From contig NW_026970869.1 in the NCBI RefSeq assembly GCF_963678635.1, positions 19,283-83,282 of the forward strand: a stretch of DNA of 64,000 nucleotides, given 5' to 3'. The notes below the pieces were generated by a model, which searched no databases, was not told the origin of the DNA, and was given only the letters and a program-made list of their open reading frames with translations. Below, piece after piece: positions 1 through 11,726 of the stretch (the stretch's first letter is position 1; every line of letters begins with the position of its first letter). The position numbers were made by a program, and so were the translations under genes. Origin of the DNA: Symsagittifera roscoffensis (lineage: Eukaryota; Xenacoelomorpha; Acoela; Convolutidae).

Positions 1-323
1 TAGATTCGTGCAACTTCTTAGTCTAATACCGATCCTAATCTTACTCTTATACTATCTAGTCTCAGGTTGTTTAACTAGTCTCTGCTAGGCTCAATAGATC
101 TAGGGTATACTGGTTTATTGCGGCTGCTGAAGTGCTCGGGAGAGTCCAACTAATTTCTAAGTTAAATTCAAATCTCTCTGGTGCTGAAATTACAAGTAAC
201 TTCAGCACTTACAAATAAGTGGGTTGTTAGTTAGATGGATCATGATTGGTTAATATTAAATACTTTACATTGGTAAAATATCTAAATTATCCAATCATAA
301 AATGTAGTCTAGATCAGGTTCCA
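1..323 (-). repeat. LTR fragment, cut by the window edge
   Basis: This stretch matches the LTRs at 12855-13232 and 17094-17470 from their internal 'tagattcgtgcaacttctta' to the terminal 'ggttcca'. The copy is more diverged than the other two are from each other. The sequence after position 323 does not match the internal part of the 12.9-17.5 kb element, so this is either a solo LTR or the right-hand LTR of an element lying further left. Strand is given by analogy with the complete element. Confidence 0.8.
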
Positions 324-678
324 TAATTATTAAGTGAAATTATGAGTGTTAAATGTAGTTGAAGAGCAATATTCAGAGCAAACGGCCATATTTTTTAAGC
401 AGGGGTGGATCTAAGATATAGGATACGAGGGCGAGGGGGAGGGGAGTTGAATTTTAAAAAAATCAACAATTTTGTTAAAAAAATTTTAGGTTGCCAAAAC
501 TGATTTTCCGGGCTGCCTTAAAGCACTGAAAAGGCCCTGTTTTCGCCAAATGTTCTGCGCCGCAGGCAAAATTTTGAAAAAAGAGGCCGAATAAACAACA
601 TGTTTTCAGGCATTTTTTGGAATTTTTTTGTCCAAATTTGTCCTTTTTCAATTCCAGTCGGTCTCAGACAACTGAATT
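324..678. other. AT-rich spacer, no gene seen
   Basis: I see no open frame, repeat arm or splice-flanked segment here. A short G-rich patch lies at about 428-445. Confidence 0.5.
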
Positions 679-1359
679 TTGCACTGGACCTTAAACAACT
701 TCATGGAAAGTAAAATTGGTATGTGCAACGATACCAATAAACCCATGAAAAATTGGACCAGCATTTCTCTTGAAAATAACCATAGAGGGAGCGGGAATTT
801 CCATGCTTTTGCAGAACTAAAAACAGTTCTTCCGATACAGTTCTTCATTTTCCAAGCTTTTGAAGAACTGAAGCAGTTCGGGTTTTTGAATAACAGAAAC
901 AGTCAAATCATTGCCTGGAGCCTGCCAAATTTTTGCTCAATTTCGGAAAACCGTCAATCAATGCCTTTAATTCAGCGTTCACACGTGCCATTATCAAAGG
1001 CTGCTTTTTCTAGCTTGGCTATTTTTTATAGATCTAACGAAAAACTGCGAATTCTAAATAAATTATTCCTTTTGCTGGTACTTATCCCCATATGTGACCT
1101 GAAGCTGGGATTCAAATGCCTGTACAATCAATTGGGCAAAAGTTCTTTAATCATTCCAATGTGGAATGTTTTGAAAAGATATGGTTTGGTCCAATGTCTC
1201 GCACAAAACGCCAACCAAACTCCTTCCCCACAGATCACTGGAGTCAGTTTGAGACGCGCGAGATCAAAAGCAAGAGATGAACAACTCGGTGGATGGTTGA
1301 CAACGTGCTTTCCAGTCAGCAATTGGCTATACGCACCCAACTATCCACAAACTCATTGA
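679..1359 (+). other. Unrecognised 226-codon open frame
   Basis: The frame stays open for 226 codons in DNA a little richer in GC than its flanks. I recognise no domain. There is a hydrophobic stretch near residues 125-140 and a basic patch near 190-200. The opposite strand of the same segment also has open pieces (1128-1340 and 648-848), so the coding strand is uncertain. It could be a decayed transposon or processed fragment, or chance. No splice sites, promoter or partner genes support it as a host gene. Confidence 0.2.
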
Positions 1360-2270
1360 ATTTATTCAGCCCGAACAAAGTTTAGCTGAAAATAAGCTAG
1401 TGAGAACAAAATCCAGAGAAAAGGCATTAAAAACAGCGAAATACAAAAAAGCGCAGTTAGAATTGTCTGAGATATAAAAAAAAACTAACAGAACAATCGA
1501 ATTAGTAATATACTACAGGAACTAGCTTTTATCTTTGATTTCTGATTTCTTTAAATCTTTTTATGTTCCTTAAATTTTTAACTTTTTTATGATTGTTAGA
1601 AACTAAACAAATCATTGACACGAATCGTCGCTTGTAACGAATAGTCGCCTCTTAGAAAAATAAAAATTGTCGCCTGTTATGAATCATTGCTTGTAAGTCA
1701 AATTTGAGACCATTTAGCGCATATAAAGTCTGGTCAAAACGTCTGTTTAGAAATTCCGATGGATTAAGAGGACTTTTCAAAATTTGCTGTGAAGACCATT
1801 TAGAAAATGATTCATGGATTCGGTAGAATACTCGATAATCAAATCATTAACAATAGGAAAATAGTCAGACCAGAGAGTAATTGTCAAAACAATTCACATG
1901 TAGGGCGAAAGTGGCGGAGCCACGGTTCAGTGTTTAGCGGAATTTACAGAAAACTGCGCTTGACAAGGTTGAAACAAACAGAAAAGGATAACCAATAAAT
2001 TAAGAAGCTAGCAGAAACAAAGAATTTTGTAAGACGTTACCCCTTCTGCGGTTCATAGCAAAAAATAAACAATGTTGCAAAAGGCAAATACAAATAAAAT
2101 TACAATGTATAACTTCAGCCAAGTCAACAGAATTATAGATAATATGAATCACAAATTCCATCAGTTTTTAATTACTTGCCCAAATTTCATCCATCATCCA
2201 AAAAAAGTATTTTTGAATGTTTGTTTCTGCTAAAAGACAAATTCTGCTAAGAGTTGATAAATTTAAGCTG
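1360..2270. other. Non-coding spacer with a small local repeat
   Basis: No gene was seen. At about 1620-1697 a degenerate short motif of the type 'cgaatcgtcgcttgtaa' recurs about four times. The rest is AT-rich and featureless to the eye. Confidence 0.4.
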
Positions 2271-3431
2271 TGTACCCGCAGTGACAAAAACGGATAAAAC
2301 TCGATTATATACATAAAAAACTACAGATTAACTTATGTAGAAAATTGATTTATCTACAACCATTTTGCGGACGATATTCGATTCTATACAGATAGAATCT
2401 ATTTTTTTTTCCACCAAAACCAAAAATAAATGGTTTTTAGTGCCAAAACAATCGATTCTTCTATACTCCATAAAGCCTGTATATAGTTTGTAGGTAATCT
2501 GCATATAGTCAGTATACAATCTCTATACATTGAAACCTGTGTATAATCTGTATATAATCTATAGATAAGCTGTTGATGATAATCTGTACATATTTTGTAT
2601 ACAGTCTGTATGAACTTATTAAATTGCCTAAAAACCATATAGGTCGCAACAATTTCAGTTTTGGCCATTCATAATTTATATTAATAAATTTTTCACAAAT
2701 TTAACAAAACTTTGTTATCAGGAAAATTTTCCTCATTATTAGAGCGAGCTGAACTCACTTGAGAGAATTTGTTTACCGCAAACTTCAAGTTGTAAGAGGC
2801 TCACCAAAGGTTTTGCAATCTAAGGGTACCCGCGTTGATAAAAGTAAATTTGTGCAAATATTTTTCAATTGCCAACTAAAAGATCAACCTTCTCAGCCCA
2901 GTTTTGCTAGAAAAACATCAATAAAAAATTAGAAAGTTCAACATAAAGCAATTAGTTTTTGCAGCAACCCATTCAGAAATTTTTTTTTTTTCAAAGCAAG
3001 CTTCGGAAAGAAAAATTCAATGAAAAGCCTGCATTATAAAATAATTTCAATACAATCTGATCATCTTATTGGCGACAGTATTGAGAAAATCAGTATATAG
3101 TTTGTATATTGTCTGAATAAAATCAGCATATTATCTGATAATGTTTAGATAATCTGAAGTTAATCTTATAGATAATCTCTAGATAATCTGTATACAATAT
3201 GTATATAGTATGCAGGAAATTTGATACAGAAAAACAGTTTTAGAGTGTTTTGGTACTGATTGTTTAATGAAGATATACAGTATGAAATTTTTGCAAAATA
3301 AAATTCATTATAATCGATTAATAAAACTACATAATTGAAGTTTCTCTATTTTAAATTACAACGTGCATTAAATTTGTATATTTTCCCGTACACAATCGAT
3401 TTTTGTTCACTTTTGTCACCTCGGGTATCAC
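2271..3431. mobile_element. TIR element of about 1.16 kb, no transposase seen
   Basis: The left end (2271, 'tgtacccgcagtgacaaaaa') and the reverse complement of the right end (about 3390-3431, 'gtgatacccgaggtgacaaaa') are imperfect inverted repeats. A related internal half-copy starts near 2826. The interior is a degenerate array of TATA-rich words such as 'ctgtatataatctg' at 2480-2630 and 3080-3230. A second copy, broken by three insertions, occupies about 24241-27240. No transposase frame was seen, so it is probably a non-autonomous DNA element. Confidence 0.6.
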
Positions 3432-4168
3432 AACTTTGCAAAGACTTCTATTGAGAATTGAAAGAAAAAATTTTATCCAGAGAGGTTAAAGACAGAAGAT
3501 AATCGCTTAAATCAAGAGGTTTTCTTGCTACTGATAGTGGCTAACTAACCTCTACCGCGACCGTATATCATTTCAATTTTCAAGAAAGATTAAAAAGGTT
3601 GCTAATACAACTCTTAATCCAGTTGCACTTTTAAAGCCCCTTAATTACGATATAGTTACGAAATTTGAAAACTGATCTTAAATCCTTCATAAAAATGTTC
3701 CTAATAATCGCCTGATGCAAATGATTGTCTCCTGTGCATCGCAGCTTTAACATGGCCAATTGATCACCTCACGAACTTATTTCAAAAAGTTTCACAAGAA
3801 TTGCTCATAATTCCATTTTTCTTCTTTATCTGGCTTATTCAAAATTTTTTGGAATAAGTTTGCTTATATTTAAGGAAACTAACACACTTTGGAAAGTAAT
3901 AACAAGTTTTATTGATTTTCAAGGTGATCTTTGGATGACAACTGTACATTTTTTCTGATTAAAGATCGATGATCAAAGTTACAGCTCTGATAGATTTGTT
4001 GAGAGCACGTATACAATTTTCACATTTTGGAAATACAGATTCATTTCATAAATCAATCATCAATGGATTGAAACAGAAATTAAAAAAGTAGGACAGAGGA
4101 ATTTTAACAAAGAAAAACAATAAAAAAGTGATTATTTTGACAAACAAAAGTGTATAAACAAAATGAAA
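3432..4168. other. AT-rich spacer, nothing recognised
   Basis: No open frame, tandem repeat or inverted repeat could be supported here. Confidence 0.45.
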
Positions 4169-4723
4169 CAAGGATAGCCGATTACTGTGCAGTTTTTTCT
4201 GCATGTTATGATAAAAAATCTGAACGAAAAAGTGGAATTTAGGCATATTTGAGAGTCATAGTAAAATAAGTCAATTGGAAAACAGTTTTTGAAGAGACAA
4301 AAAAACTAGAAAAACGAAAAAAAAATCAATTTTTTTCTCAAATTTTGCAATATTTTTTTGAATTTTCAAGTTCTTTATGCCCAAAAATGCGCTGAAAAAG
4401 CTGCAGTAACTATCTTTACTTGAATAAAACTAAGCTTTCAAGGCTGAAATTCAGCCTAAATAAGCTATTATAAGCGTATACGGTCAACTTATTAGCTCGA
4501 AATTGAACCAAAAATTTTACACCGTTTTTTTTCTACGCGGGGAAAAAACGTATGGAAATTTTAGGTGTGGTTTGAATCACGACTGCAAGGGTTTCAACAT
4601 GTTGTATCGCTCAATACAGTCCAATGATTATTTGTGGTACCTGATTTTGCGTCGAAAACAAAAAGAAAAAAATAAAATACATCCAAATAGAAAGTTCCTC
4701 CCCATTTTCAGTGGTCGGAACAA
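4169..4723 (-). mobile_element. TTGTTCCGAC-family element, subfamily C
   Basis: On the minus strand the element starts TTGTTCCGAC (plus-strand 'gtcggaacaa', ending 4723) and ends near 'ggctatccttg' (plus-strand 'caaggatagcc', starting 4169). It shares its interior with copies at 43833-44286, 55127-55672 and 61680-62205. The common words include the 'gatttttgcg..cgaaaacaaaaag' type segment and a 'tttaggcatat' block. It is non-coding. A short open frame at 4503-4790 overlaps it but has no protein features. Confidence 0.65.
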
Positions 4724-5555
4724 TAAAATATTTACCGATTGTTTTAGAATCCTTCGCGGCTTCTCTCAAAACTTTCAAAACCACTGCTGATAGTTTGATG
4801 TTGAGTGTAGTATATGACTTCCCGGCTTGACATCGATACCAAAAATGCCTATGATACGAATTTAAATAATGGAGTCTATAGAAAAATGGTGACCATATGT
4901 TTACCAGAAATTAATTGATAAACATTTTGTTTTATAAACTTTTTAAATTAATTTGTGGCAGTTTTTGTTACAAGTCATAGTATATTTGTTTTTAAAGTAT
5001 ATTTGCTTTGATAGAATTTGCTTTTAAACTCAAATTAAAATTTAGTTTAAAAAAGTGTGCGAGCAATGTTTGATAATTTTGTAAGGTTAGTGTGTTTTTC
5101 GTTTTATACGCAATAATAAATCTAAATTGGTTAAAAGAACAAAACACTTTTCTCGACAACTGAACATTTTCAAAGTAGTAATTTTCTAGCAAAGAGAAAA
5201 AGTTATGCTCTTTAAAAACAAATATGTTTGAAAATCAAAATTTACGTAGAAGCAAAGCTTCGCTTCGCATGTAATTGCGAGATCACGAAAAAAAGCAGCT
5301 ATATAAAGTGCACTAATAAAAATTAGAATTAAGCCTCGACATAGCAAAAATTTGTCAACTTTGAAGCTTCACCTAGAGACTAGGAGTCTCACACACTTAC
5401 TCGTGCCTAGTTTAATGCAAAAAATGGTTAAAATTATTTAGAACTTGGCCGCTCAGATCACTACAAGCGATGTTCCAGGCTCGGTGTGACTTACCTCGCT
5501 TGACCTAAATTAAGCGTTCAGCTAAATCAAGCTTTCTGCGACAACAAGTAGTCAT
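4724..5555. other. Spacer before Ty3 remnant 1
   Basis: No gene was supported. The last roughly 100 bases before 5556 may contain more decayed reverse transcriptase, but stops and frame breaks prevent a confident call. I found no LTR here to match one downstream of the element. Confidence 0.4.
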
Positions 5556-6269
5556 TGTAATTTCAGTATTGTTTGGGGCGAATCAACAAGGACATACCGA
5601 TTCAACACTGGGTTTAATGGCTAAGCGGATATGCCGTCCAAGTTTCAAAAGGCAGTGGATTGTACTTTACAAGGTATCCCAGGAATTATTTGCTATCTAG
5701 ATGGCATCCTCGTGGTCTCAAAAGGTACATTGACAGAGCACAACGAAGTAGTACAAAAGGTGCTCTCCCGTTTCGGCGAAGAAGGTTTTGCCTTGAAACT
5801 TCCAAAGTGTGAATTCGCGGTTAATAAACTTGAATGGCTGGGGTTTGATATTCACTCGAAAGGTTACTCCCCGAATTTTTCAAAAAACGACGTTATCAAG
5901 AGTTTTGCCTCCACCAAGACTTTAGGAGAGTTACATTCCTTCATGGGTACCCTTAATCACAAAACTTGTGCCAAAACTTTATGCCAGGTCTTCTCATTCT
6001 TGCGAGCGAATTCCGAGAGTCTTCAAACCTCTGCAATAATAGGAAATTTATCTGGAAAGCTACTCAAGAATTTGCATTATAGGGAATCTGGGGCCTCATT
6101 GCAGAAATCACTGACCTGCCATTATGACCCTGCCAAGAATACGCGAGTAAATTTTGACGCTAGTCACAGTGGATTTGGTGTGTGTCTCGAACAAGAAACA
6201 GATACAAGTTTGTGGGTTCTATTTCGTTCGCTTCTCGATCGATTTCTTAAATCCGCTGAACTTAACTAA
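5556..6269 (+). pseudogene. Ty3/gypsy pol remnant: reverse transcriptase to RNase H start
   Basis: The frame opens upstream of the first ATG with a typical Ty3 motif (VWGE..RTYRFNTGF), has an in-frame TAA near 5622, then continues ADMPSKFQKAVD. The catalytic box reads CYLDGILVVSKG, so the second aspartate of the usual YxDD is glycine. Next come the KCEF..LEWLGF segment and an RNase H start (FDASHSGFGVCLEQ). The usual fingers are missing upstream, which truncates the copy at its 5' side. The frame ends at a stop at 6267-6269. RNase H resumes about 30 bases later. This is a dead retrotransposon, not a host gene. Confidence 0.9.
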
Positions 6270-6821
6270 AGTACGAATGAACTCGAATTAACAGCGGTGG
6301 TCTGGGCAAAAGAACTTTTCCGTACCTACCTACTTGGCAATAGATTCGATTTACTCACAGACCACAAGGCCATAATTTCGGCCCTGAAAGATTATAAAGA
6401 AAATAAACCGTATAGATCCCGTTTAACACGTTGGGTGGATCAATTACTGCCGTTCGACTACGACATTAGGCAAGTACCCGGCGCTGCTTTAGGTATGGCC
6501 GACTATTTGTCTCGAAATTCTACATTCGAAGCACCTCCCATTTCAGTGTATGATGACTTGTTTGTAATAAAACCATTGAAAAATCCACGTAAGTATGCAA
6601 TTACATACGAGCCAACGCCGCGTTGTCTTCCGGTCCCGCTAAAGCGACGTAAGTCTCAAGAATTTGCATTAGAGAAAATCTTGGGCCTCATTGCAGAAAT
6701 AATGACGAATTTGCTAAGCCAATCAGTTCACGAGGGTGGTATCGCAGATCCACGAAGAAAGTATCACCGTCAAATCTCGTCCAATCAAATTCGCCTGCAA
6801 CCTGCAGTCAGATGTCGCTAG
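6270..6821 (+). pseudogene. Ty3/gypsy pol remnant: rest of RNase H and linker
   Basis: This continues the frame at 5556-6269 after a stop. The motifs include VVWAKELFRTYLLG, LTDHKAIISAL, RWVDQLLPFDYDIRQVPG and ADYLSRN, which are the classic RNase H tail of Ty3/gypsy polyproteins. The tail after about codon 90 is linker-like and proline/lysine-rich. From about 6720 the reading loses similarity, which suggests a later insertion or heavy decay between RNase H and integrase. Confidence 0.88.
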
Positions 6822-7560
6822 GGTGCGAACAAATATGGTGGCGACCATGTGACGAAATCTGCCAGGGGGCCGCGAGAGGGCTTCGGCCTTTTGTCGCAAA
6901 AATATATCCAATCAGAATTGAGACTGATTTTACGTCAATTGCCGCTGAGGAGGCGTGTATTTTGACGGAAATTTTCGTCCGTTCAAATTCTAACTCAATG
7001 TCAAGGCATTGGCCGCAGGAGGGTCGCAAGAAAAAGTCGGGTCGTATTAGCCAATAAAAAAAACGCAATAAAAGTCATCAAGCCGGCAGAGGGCGACCGA
7101 TCGTGGGATTTTGTTTTCGGCCAATCAAAATCAAGTTTGCAAAATGCAGCAACTCATGATTATTTCCAATAGTTTCTGAATCAATTTCACATTCTTATTC
7201 ACTCAAATACAGTTGACTATTCAAATTTCAACATGACCTCCCTTTTGAGTGTTCGGTCTAACTAGACAATAGGACGGTCCGAGAAAACTTATTAGACTTC
7301 GTGGAAAACTTTCCGCAAGGCCCAAATGAAAGCACACTTGCACCTAAGATAGTTGAAATGACCTCAGCGAACCCTGTACGTTCCCGACCACTCGTAAGAT
7401 TCAACCTGCTCTATTCTCCCAGAAGCCAAGCAAGGAGGAATCGATCGGGACCTCCCAGAATTTCGCTTCAATCGATCGCGATATTCATCGAAAAGTGCCA
7501 ACAAATACGACTCTCTAATCGTGCCCGTCAGGTCAGTTCCCGTCACTGAGTGGAATCAAG
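6822..7560. other. Insertion or decayed linker inside Ty3 remnant 1
   Basis: This separates RNase H from integrase. Two short open frames (6812-7057 and 7301-7549) have no recognised domain. The GC-richer block at about 6720-7140 does not read like retroelement protein, so it could be foreign sequence inserted in the element. From about 7230 the plus strand again gives pieces that look like polyprotein linker. Confidence 0.35.
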
Positions 7561-7599
7561 ACGAAACCATTTGTTTCGCAGGAGAAGAGGGAAATCGTG

Positions 7600-8602
7600 G
7601 GGTTACCCAGTCTGTTTGACGTTGGACTGTTAGCGGAGTTAGCTGACAACGATCGGGCCGGTGACGTGAGCAATTCTTGACAACGATGTCCAAACTTTTT
7701 CAAAACAAGGTCAATACATCGCCTAGTTCTGGCCAGTAGCGTCGGTGGTCGACATCTGCATCCTCATTGACAACAAGCTGGCGATCCCGGTTAAACTGCA
7801 TGCGGCAATCTTGATGCATTTACCCCGATCTCACACTGGAAAACAGGCCATGTTCGAGGCGGCTGAGTACATATGGTGGCCCTACCTGAGTCGGTAGATA
7901 GTCGAAAAGTGTCAAATGTGCATGGAATGCACGACGTTTTGTAAGAATCTTGAGTCGTCTAAAACTGCAAATACTCACACTTCCGACTATTTCCTCCCCT
8001 AAGGATGGTTACAATTAGATTTTGCGGGCCCGCTATCCGGCGAAAAGGGGGAGAAAGTTCTTCTCACAAAAACACCGGTTGTAAAAAGATAGTTAAATTT
8101 ACTCGAAGCATACACACGTATGAACGGCATACCGAGAACTAGTCGCAAGGACCACGGCTCTGGGTTTAAAAGTGCTGTACTAAAAGATTTTTGCAATAAT
8201 TTGGGGACCAAACATGTCTTCTGCCCAGTCGGGTATCATCGTGTATGCGGCTTAGTGGAACGGACAATTCAAACGATAAAACGTAAGCTGGGTACCGAAG
8301 CGTTGAGTCGACATTACAAAGGTCTTAATTGCGTTCTACATACAATTTTTGATGATATCAGAAAATCCAAATATGCAACTCTTAATAAATCACCATTTGA
8401 GATACAAATTGGCCGAAAACCCAGAACCGAACTTTCTTTGGCCAGTGATACAATTCTTGAAAATAATTCAGATCAGAGTACCCTCGCAAGGAGCCTCCTG
8501 ATACCGGAAGACAGACACAGTCTTGACTACAGCCGTGATAGAGCAAAGGTGGTGAAAACTGGTTCAAACAGCCCAGATATGTCCCGCGATTCGAGTAAGT
8601 AG
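7600..8602 (+). pseudogene. Ty3/gypsy integrase remnant
   Basis: Translation with frame breaks gives a zinc-binding HHCC segment (HTGKQAMFEAAEYIWWPYLS.., then CQMCMEC) at about 7800-7935. The first core aspartate follows in WLQLDFAGPLSG near 8020. The second is in DHGSGFKSAVLKDFC near 8150, and the glutamate is in GLVERTIQTIKRKL near 8250. So all three D,D,E positions remain recognisable, but stops and frameshifts between them (for example near 7895 and 8000) kill the gene. The last 160 codons (8120-8602) are one open frame. Confidence 0.88.
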
Positions 8603-9934
8603 TACCCAGCCAAAAGCATGCCGACAAAAACAAAAAAAAACTCGAAGACCTCGGACAAGTCGCTAACAGGTAGAGTCAGTCGAAGCGGAACATCAATGTG
8701 GAGACGGAACAAGAATTGATGCTCGAACTCGGTGCCAGAAACAATGAAATGGCCAATTCCTTTACAAAAGGTCTCAGTCAGGATACCCTGAGATATTATG
8801 ACCGTATAGCCGATGCCACCAGCACCGAGTCCTCAATCTCGCCAGGCCCGTCGCCTCCAAGGCTTACTACTTCAAGTAAATTAGAATCTCTGTTGTTGTA
8901 TAATTCTAACAGCGTGAAAATTTTCAGAAAGTTTTTATAGAAAGTCTGAAAACCTCTTTGTAGATTTGTAAAATTTAAGATAGTTTGCGTCACAAACAAT
9001 ACTTTTTTCACGGACACTGGAAAAGTGTTTTGCAAAAATCATAAATCCTAAAACGAAACTTTAACTTTCGTGAAGTCTTAGCTAAAAGTACCGCGGCATC
9101 CAAACAAGGAGTCCGGGCCGGCCAGAGCTTACCAAAAAGCTTATGAAAATTCGCGCCAAAAATCTCAGCTTCGTTCCGAAGTGTCCCATCTCGATAGTGC
9201 CAGCTTCAAAAAGGCAAAAAGCGGAACCCCCGTGGTTTTCCTGTCAGACTTCGACACTCAGATGCAGTCAAACAGGCAAACTCACCAACGCGGTCTACCA
9301 GAAATATGTCGACTCCCAGTCGGGCAGTGAGGGCCAGTTCAGCTCCTCACTAATCACTCGTGGCACTAGATATCATGCAAACGCTTTCGACACCATTGTA
9401 CTCGCCATTGCTTTCAGAATCGCCTATGGTGGTGCTTAATGTGTCCAAAGCTCTGTCACCACTCTGCCAGCGACCGAACCCTCAGGACCGAAAACGCCGT
9501 CACTCATATCCCCGTACACAATCACGGAAACATCCTGCACTTCATCATCCACTCCGGTCCCTGCACTCGTTCCTCCCAGTGAAGAGAAATCCACTTCTTT
9601 AGTCACCTTTCCTAGACCCGAGCCTACACAACCCCAATGAAAACAATTTACAGACGTCATGCTCCTCATACTCCTCAAGGCCGAAATAGGAAGGCTCCGG
9701 CCAGGTACGGTAGCCCCGTTCGCCATTCAGTTTGGGATGTGAAAGAAAATGTGATTTCAGTTTAGGATGTTCACCAGTGCCCTCTACAGATGCTGCCACC
9801 TCTACAATTACCCCAAAGCGCCAATTCATTCGGAAAAACATTGAAAGCTTAGCACAGCCAGGCTCGTTGCAACAAAGGCAGTACCCGATGGGCATCGTGT
9901 TCAAAGAATGATTCAATTTAGTGCAAGCCGTCAA
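8603..9934 (+). pseudogene. Probable 3' tail of Ty3 remnant 1
   Basis: Several overlapping plus-strand frames (8698-8940, 9143-9439, 9360-9602) are Ser/Pro/Arg-rich. They resemble the low-complexity C-terminal tail seen after integrase in the second Ty3 element (49510-50256). The composition is GC-richer than the flanks. No 3' LTR was recognised, so the right boundary is a guess. Minus-strand frames here (9436-9726, 9599-9934) look like shadows. Confidence 0.45.
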
Positions 9935-10615
9935 AAACTTTCCCGCCTTAAAACTCTGTACAAACTTTCCAGTATCTTAATTTTTTTTGAGTCGTTAAAT
10001 CAATTTATGCTGCCTTTTGCCTCTATTCATCCCCACCCAGGTGGTGGTACTTCATTTTGTTGTTATTCTTTTGAAAAAACTTTACTTTGCAAGTTTTTTG
10101 TGCCCCCGGGTATGTCATGCCACGCATCCACAATGTTTTTACGCTGCATCCTTTGTTGCAGTTTCTGCAGTGGCGCCACTTGGGCTAAGCTACCTGACAT
10201 ACGGTGCTATAGAAAAATCATCTGTCTGTATATCGGCTGACGAATCAGAACTTATTCTTTTGTTGCGTTAGTCTTAATAACAAACTTTATCCGCTACTTT
10301 CGTCCTTTAAAAACTTTATGAAGTTAGAGTAAATTCAGATGTTCGGATATTATATACTCTTCTATTCAGGTACTCATAATAGATGTACGTTACCTAATTA
10401 TAAAAAAAATACACTTCACGTTTTACCACTGTGTTCGGTAAATGTCATCATCCCATTCCAAAGTGACTTATTTAATTGAATTTTTTTTATCGACCTATCT
10501 TGCAAATAGGCGTACAAAGTGCCCTATTGTATTCACATTCTCATATGCCTTATAATACGAAACAAATAATTAAGCTTTGGGCTTTACTTGAAGGTCCCTG
10601 TTGCATTAGACTCAC
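9935..10615. other. Downstream intron side of the receptor gene, no exon found
   Basis: TM7 of the receptor should lie below 10616 on the minus strand. I looked here for an acceptor followed by a hydrophobic frame with an N-P-x-x-Y-like end and found none. A plus-strand open frame at 10017-10271 is hydrophobic but unrecognised. Confidence 0.4.
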
Positions 10616-10770
10616 CCATTTGAGTTTCATGCCTTTAGCCAGAAGTACTTCTGTGACGTAATAGGGGGTAATGGTTGCAATGAAGAGGATAGTCACAGTG
10701 GCTGTCATCAGCAACATCCGGTTGCGGGCACGGGCCATGGCATTACTGGAGCGACAGTGGTGTCTGAGGC
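10616..10770 (-). CDS. GnRH/AKH/corazonin-type GPCR, exon with TM6
   Basis: The acceptor is 'tatcttttcag' just above 10770 and the donor is 'gtgag' at 10615. The exon is 155 bp. It takes one base from the previous exon (phase 1) and ends in phase 0. It encodes the end of intracellular loop 3 (LRHHCRSSNAMARARNRM) and TM6 with the TPYYV motif typical of the GnRH/AKH/corazonin receptor group. The conserved arginine at 6.32 and proline at 6.50 are present. The usual C-W before T-P is replaced: the segment reads IATITPYYV, so position 6.48 is Ile instead of Trp. The next exon (TM7) was not found. Confidence 0.92.
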
Positions 10771-11133
10771 CTGAAAAGATACAAGCGTCCTCTTACCCTC
10801 AGTGCTAATTAGTCTATATACTGCCTATAAAATGCCCTTCAACTATCCAAATTGCAAAGACTGGGCTTTGTTACTACTGAATTAGAATCTAAACGTATGA
10901 TTGACCATTTAACTTGTCCTGTTTTATCCTTAGGGACGTCAGTTGCGATAACCGGATGCATATGGGAAAAACTATTTCTAGATTTGTACAATATGCTACT
11001 GAGCTGAACATACAAAGATGACACGAGGACAACATCATTTCTTGTAATTTGTTTTGGCAAAGATGAAACTCGATTTAAACAGCCGACCAGCAAAATATCT
11101 TGGCAAACACAATAAATCTACTCATATATGAGA

Positions 11134-11352
11134 CCAAGTTGACATCCTGCCCTCCACACCCCCCGACCCCTTTCCCAAATCCGTTTAGGGGAGAGGTGAG
11201 AGGATGTTAATTTGGTTCTGAGTTCGAATTTTCAGCCAATCAGAATAGAGCATTTTACATGCAGCGCTAAATAGATTTAAATGAAAATGAACTGTGAGAT
11301 AGAGGATCTTAATTAGGTCTATTTGGGGTGGTGGATGTTAACTTGATCCGGC
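11134..11352. repeat. Small foldback element in a receptor intron
   Basis: 'accaagttgacatcc' near 11131-11146 is an imperfect inverted repeat of 'ggatgttaacttgatc' near 11337-11352. A further half-copy ('ggatgttaatttgg') sits inside at about 11202. It lies in the 809-bp intron between the loop-3 exon and the TM6 exon. It is small, non-coding and MITE-like. Confidence 0.5.
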
Positions 11353-11579
11353 CTTCTTTTGAAAAAGTACAAAAGTTAAAATTCATGCCAATAAACGTTT
11401 CAGGCAACTTTAATTTTTTACATTGAGTTATTTCGTTTCAGACCAAAGCCACCAAATAGCAGCTAATCCGCATTATGGCACTGAAACTGTTCAAAATTTA
11501 TTGTTTCTTTCGATTTGGCCGATCCATAGTTTAATGGTAAGAAGGAGAGCAAATTTCAATTAACCGCTTGGTTGGATAC

Positions 11580-11726
11580 CTTCATTCATTTCGGAGATGC
11601 TGTCTTGGGGCACTACTGCTGGCTGCAATCTCACATTCAGGGTGGTGGAGTTGGAATTGCAGGGGGTGTCTGCTCTTTTCAGGGGCCGCCCCTTTGACTC
11701 GGCATCTCCGCCGCCTTGCTGCATGT
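11580..11726 (-). CDS. GPCR cassette exon in intracellular loop 3
   Basis: On the minus strand a strong polypyrimidine acceptor (ctgtcttcttttcttttcag) precedes 11726 and a 'gtatcc' donor follows 11580. The exon is 147 bp, exactly 49 codons, and both flanking introns are phase 1. Splicing 12064 to 11726 and 11580 to 10770 keeps the frame open throughout. The encoded piece begins NMQQGGGDAESKGRP and ends DSISEMNE. It is polar, Gly/Ser/Thr-rich, with no membrane segment, as expected for a cytoplasmic loop. Because it is symmetric, skipping it also preserves the frame. Confidence 0.82.

Noticed and set aside
10017-10271. Hydrophobic plus-strand frame near the last receptor exon, considered as TM7
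   Set aside because: Wrong strand, and no N-P-x-x-Y-like motif. The minus strand of the same segment is not hydrophobic.
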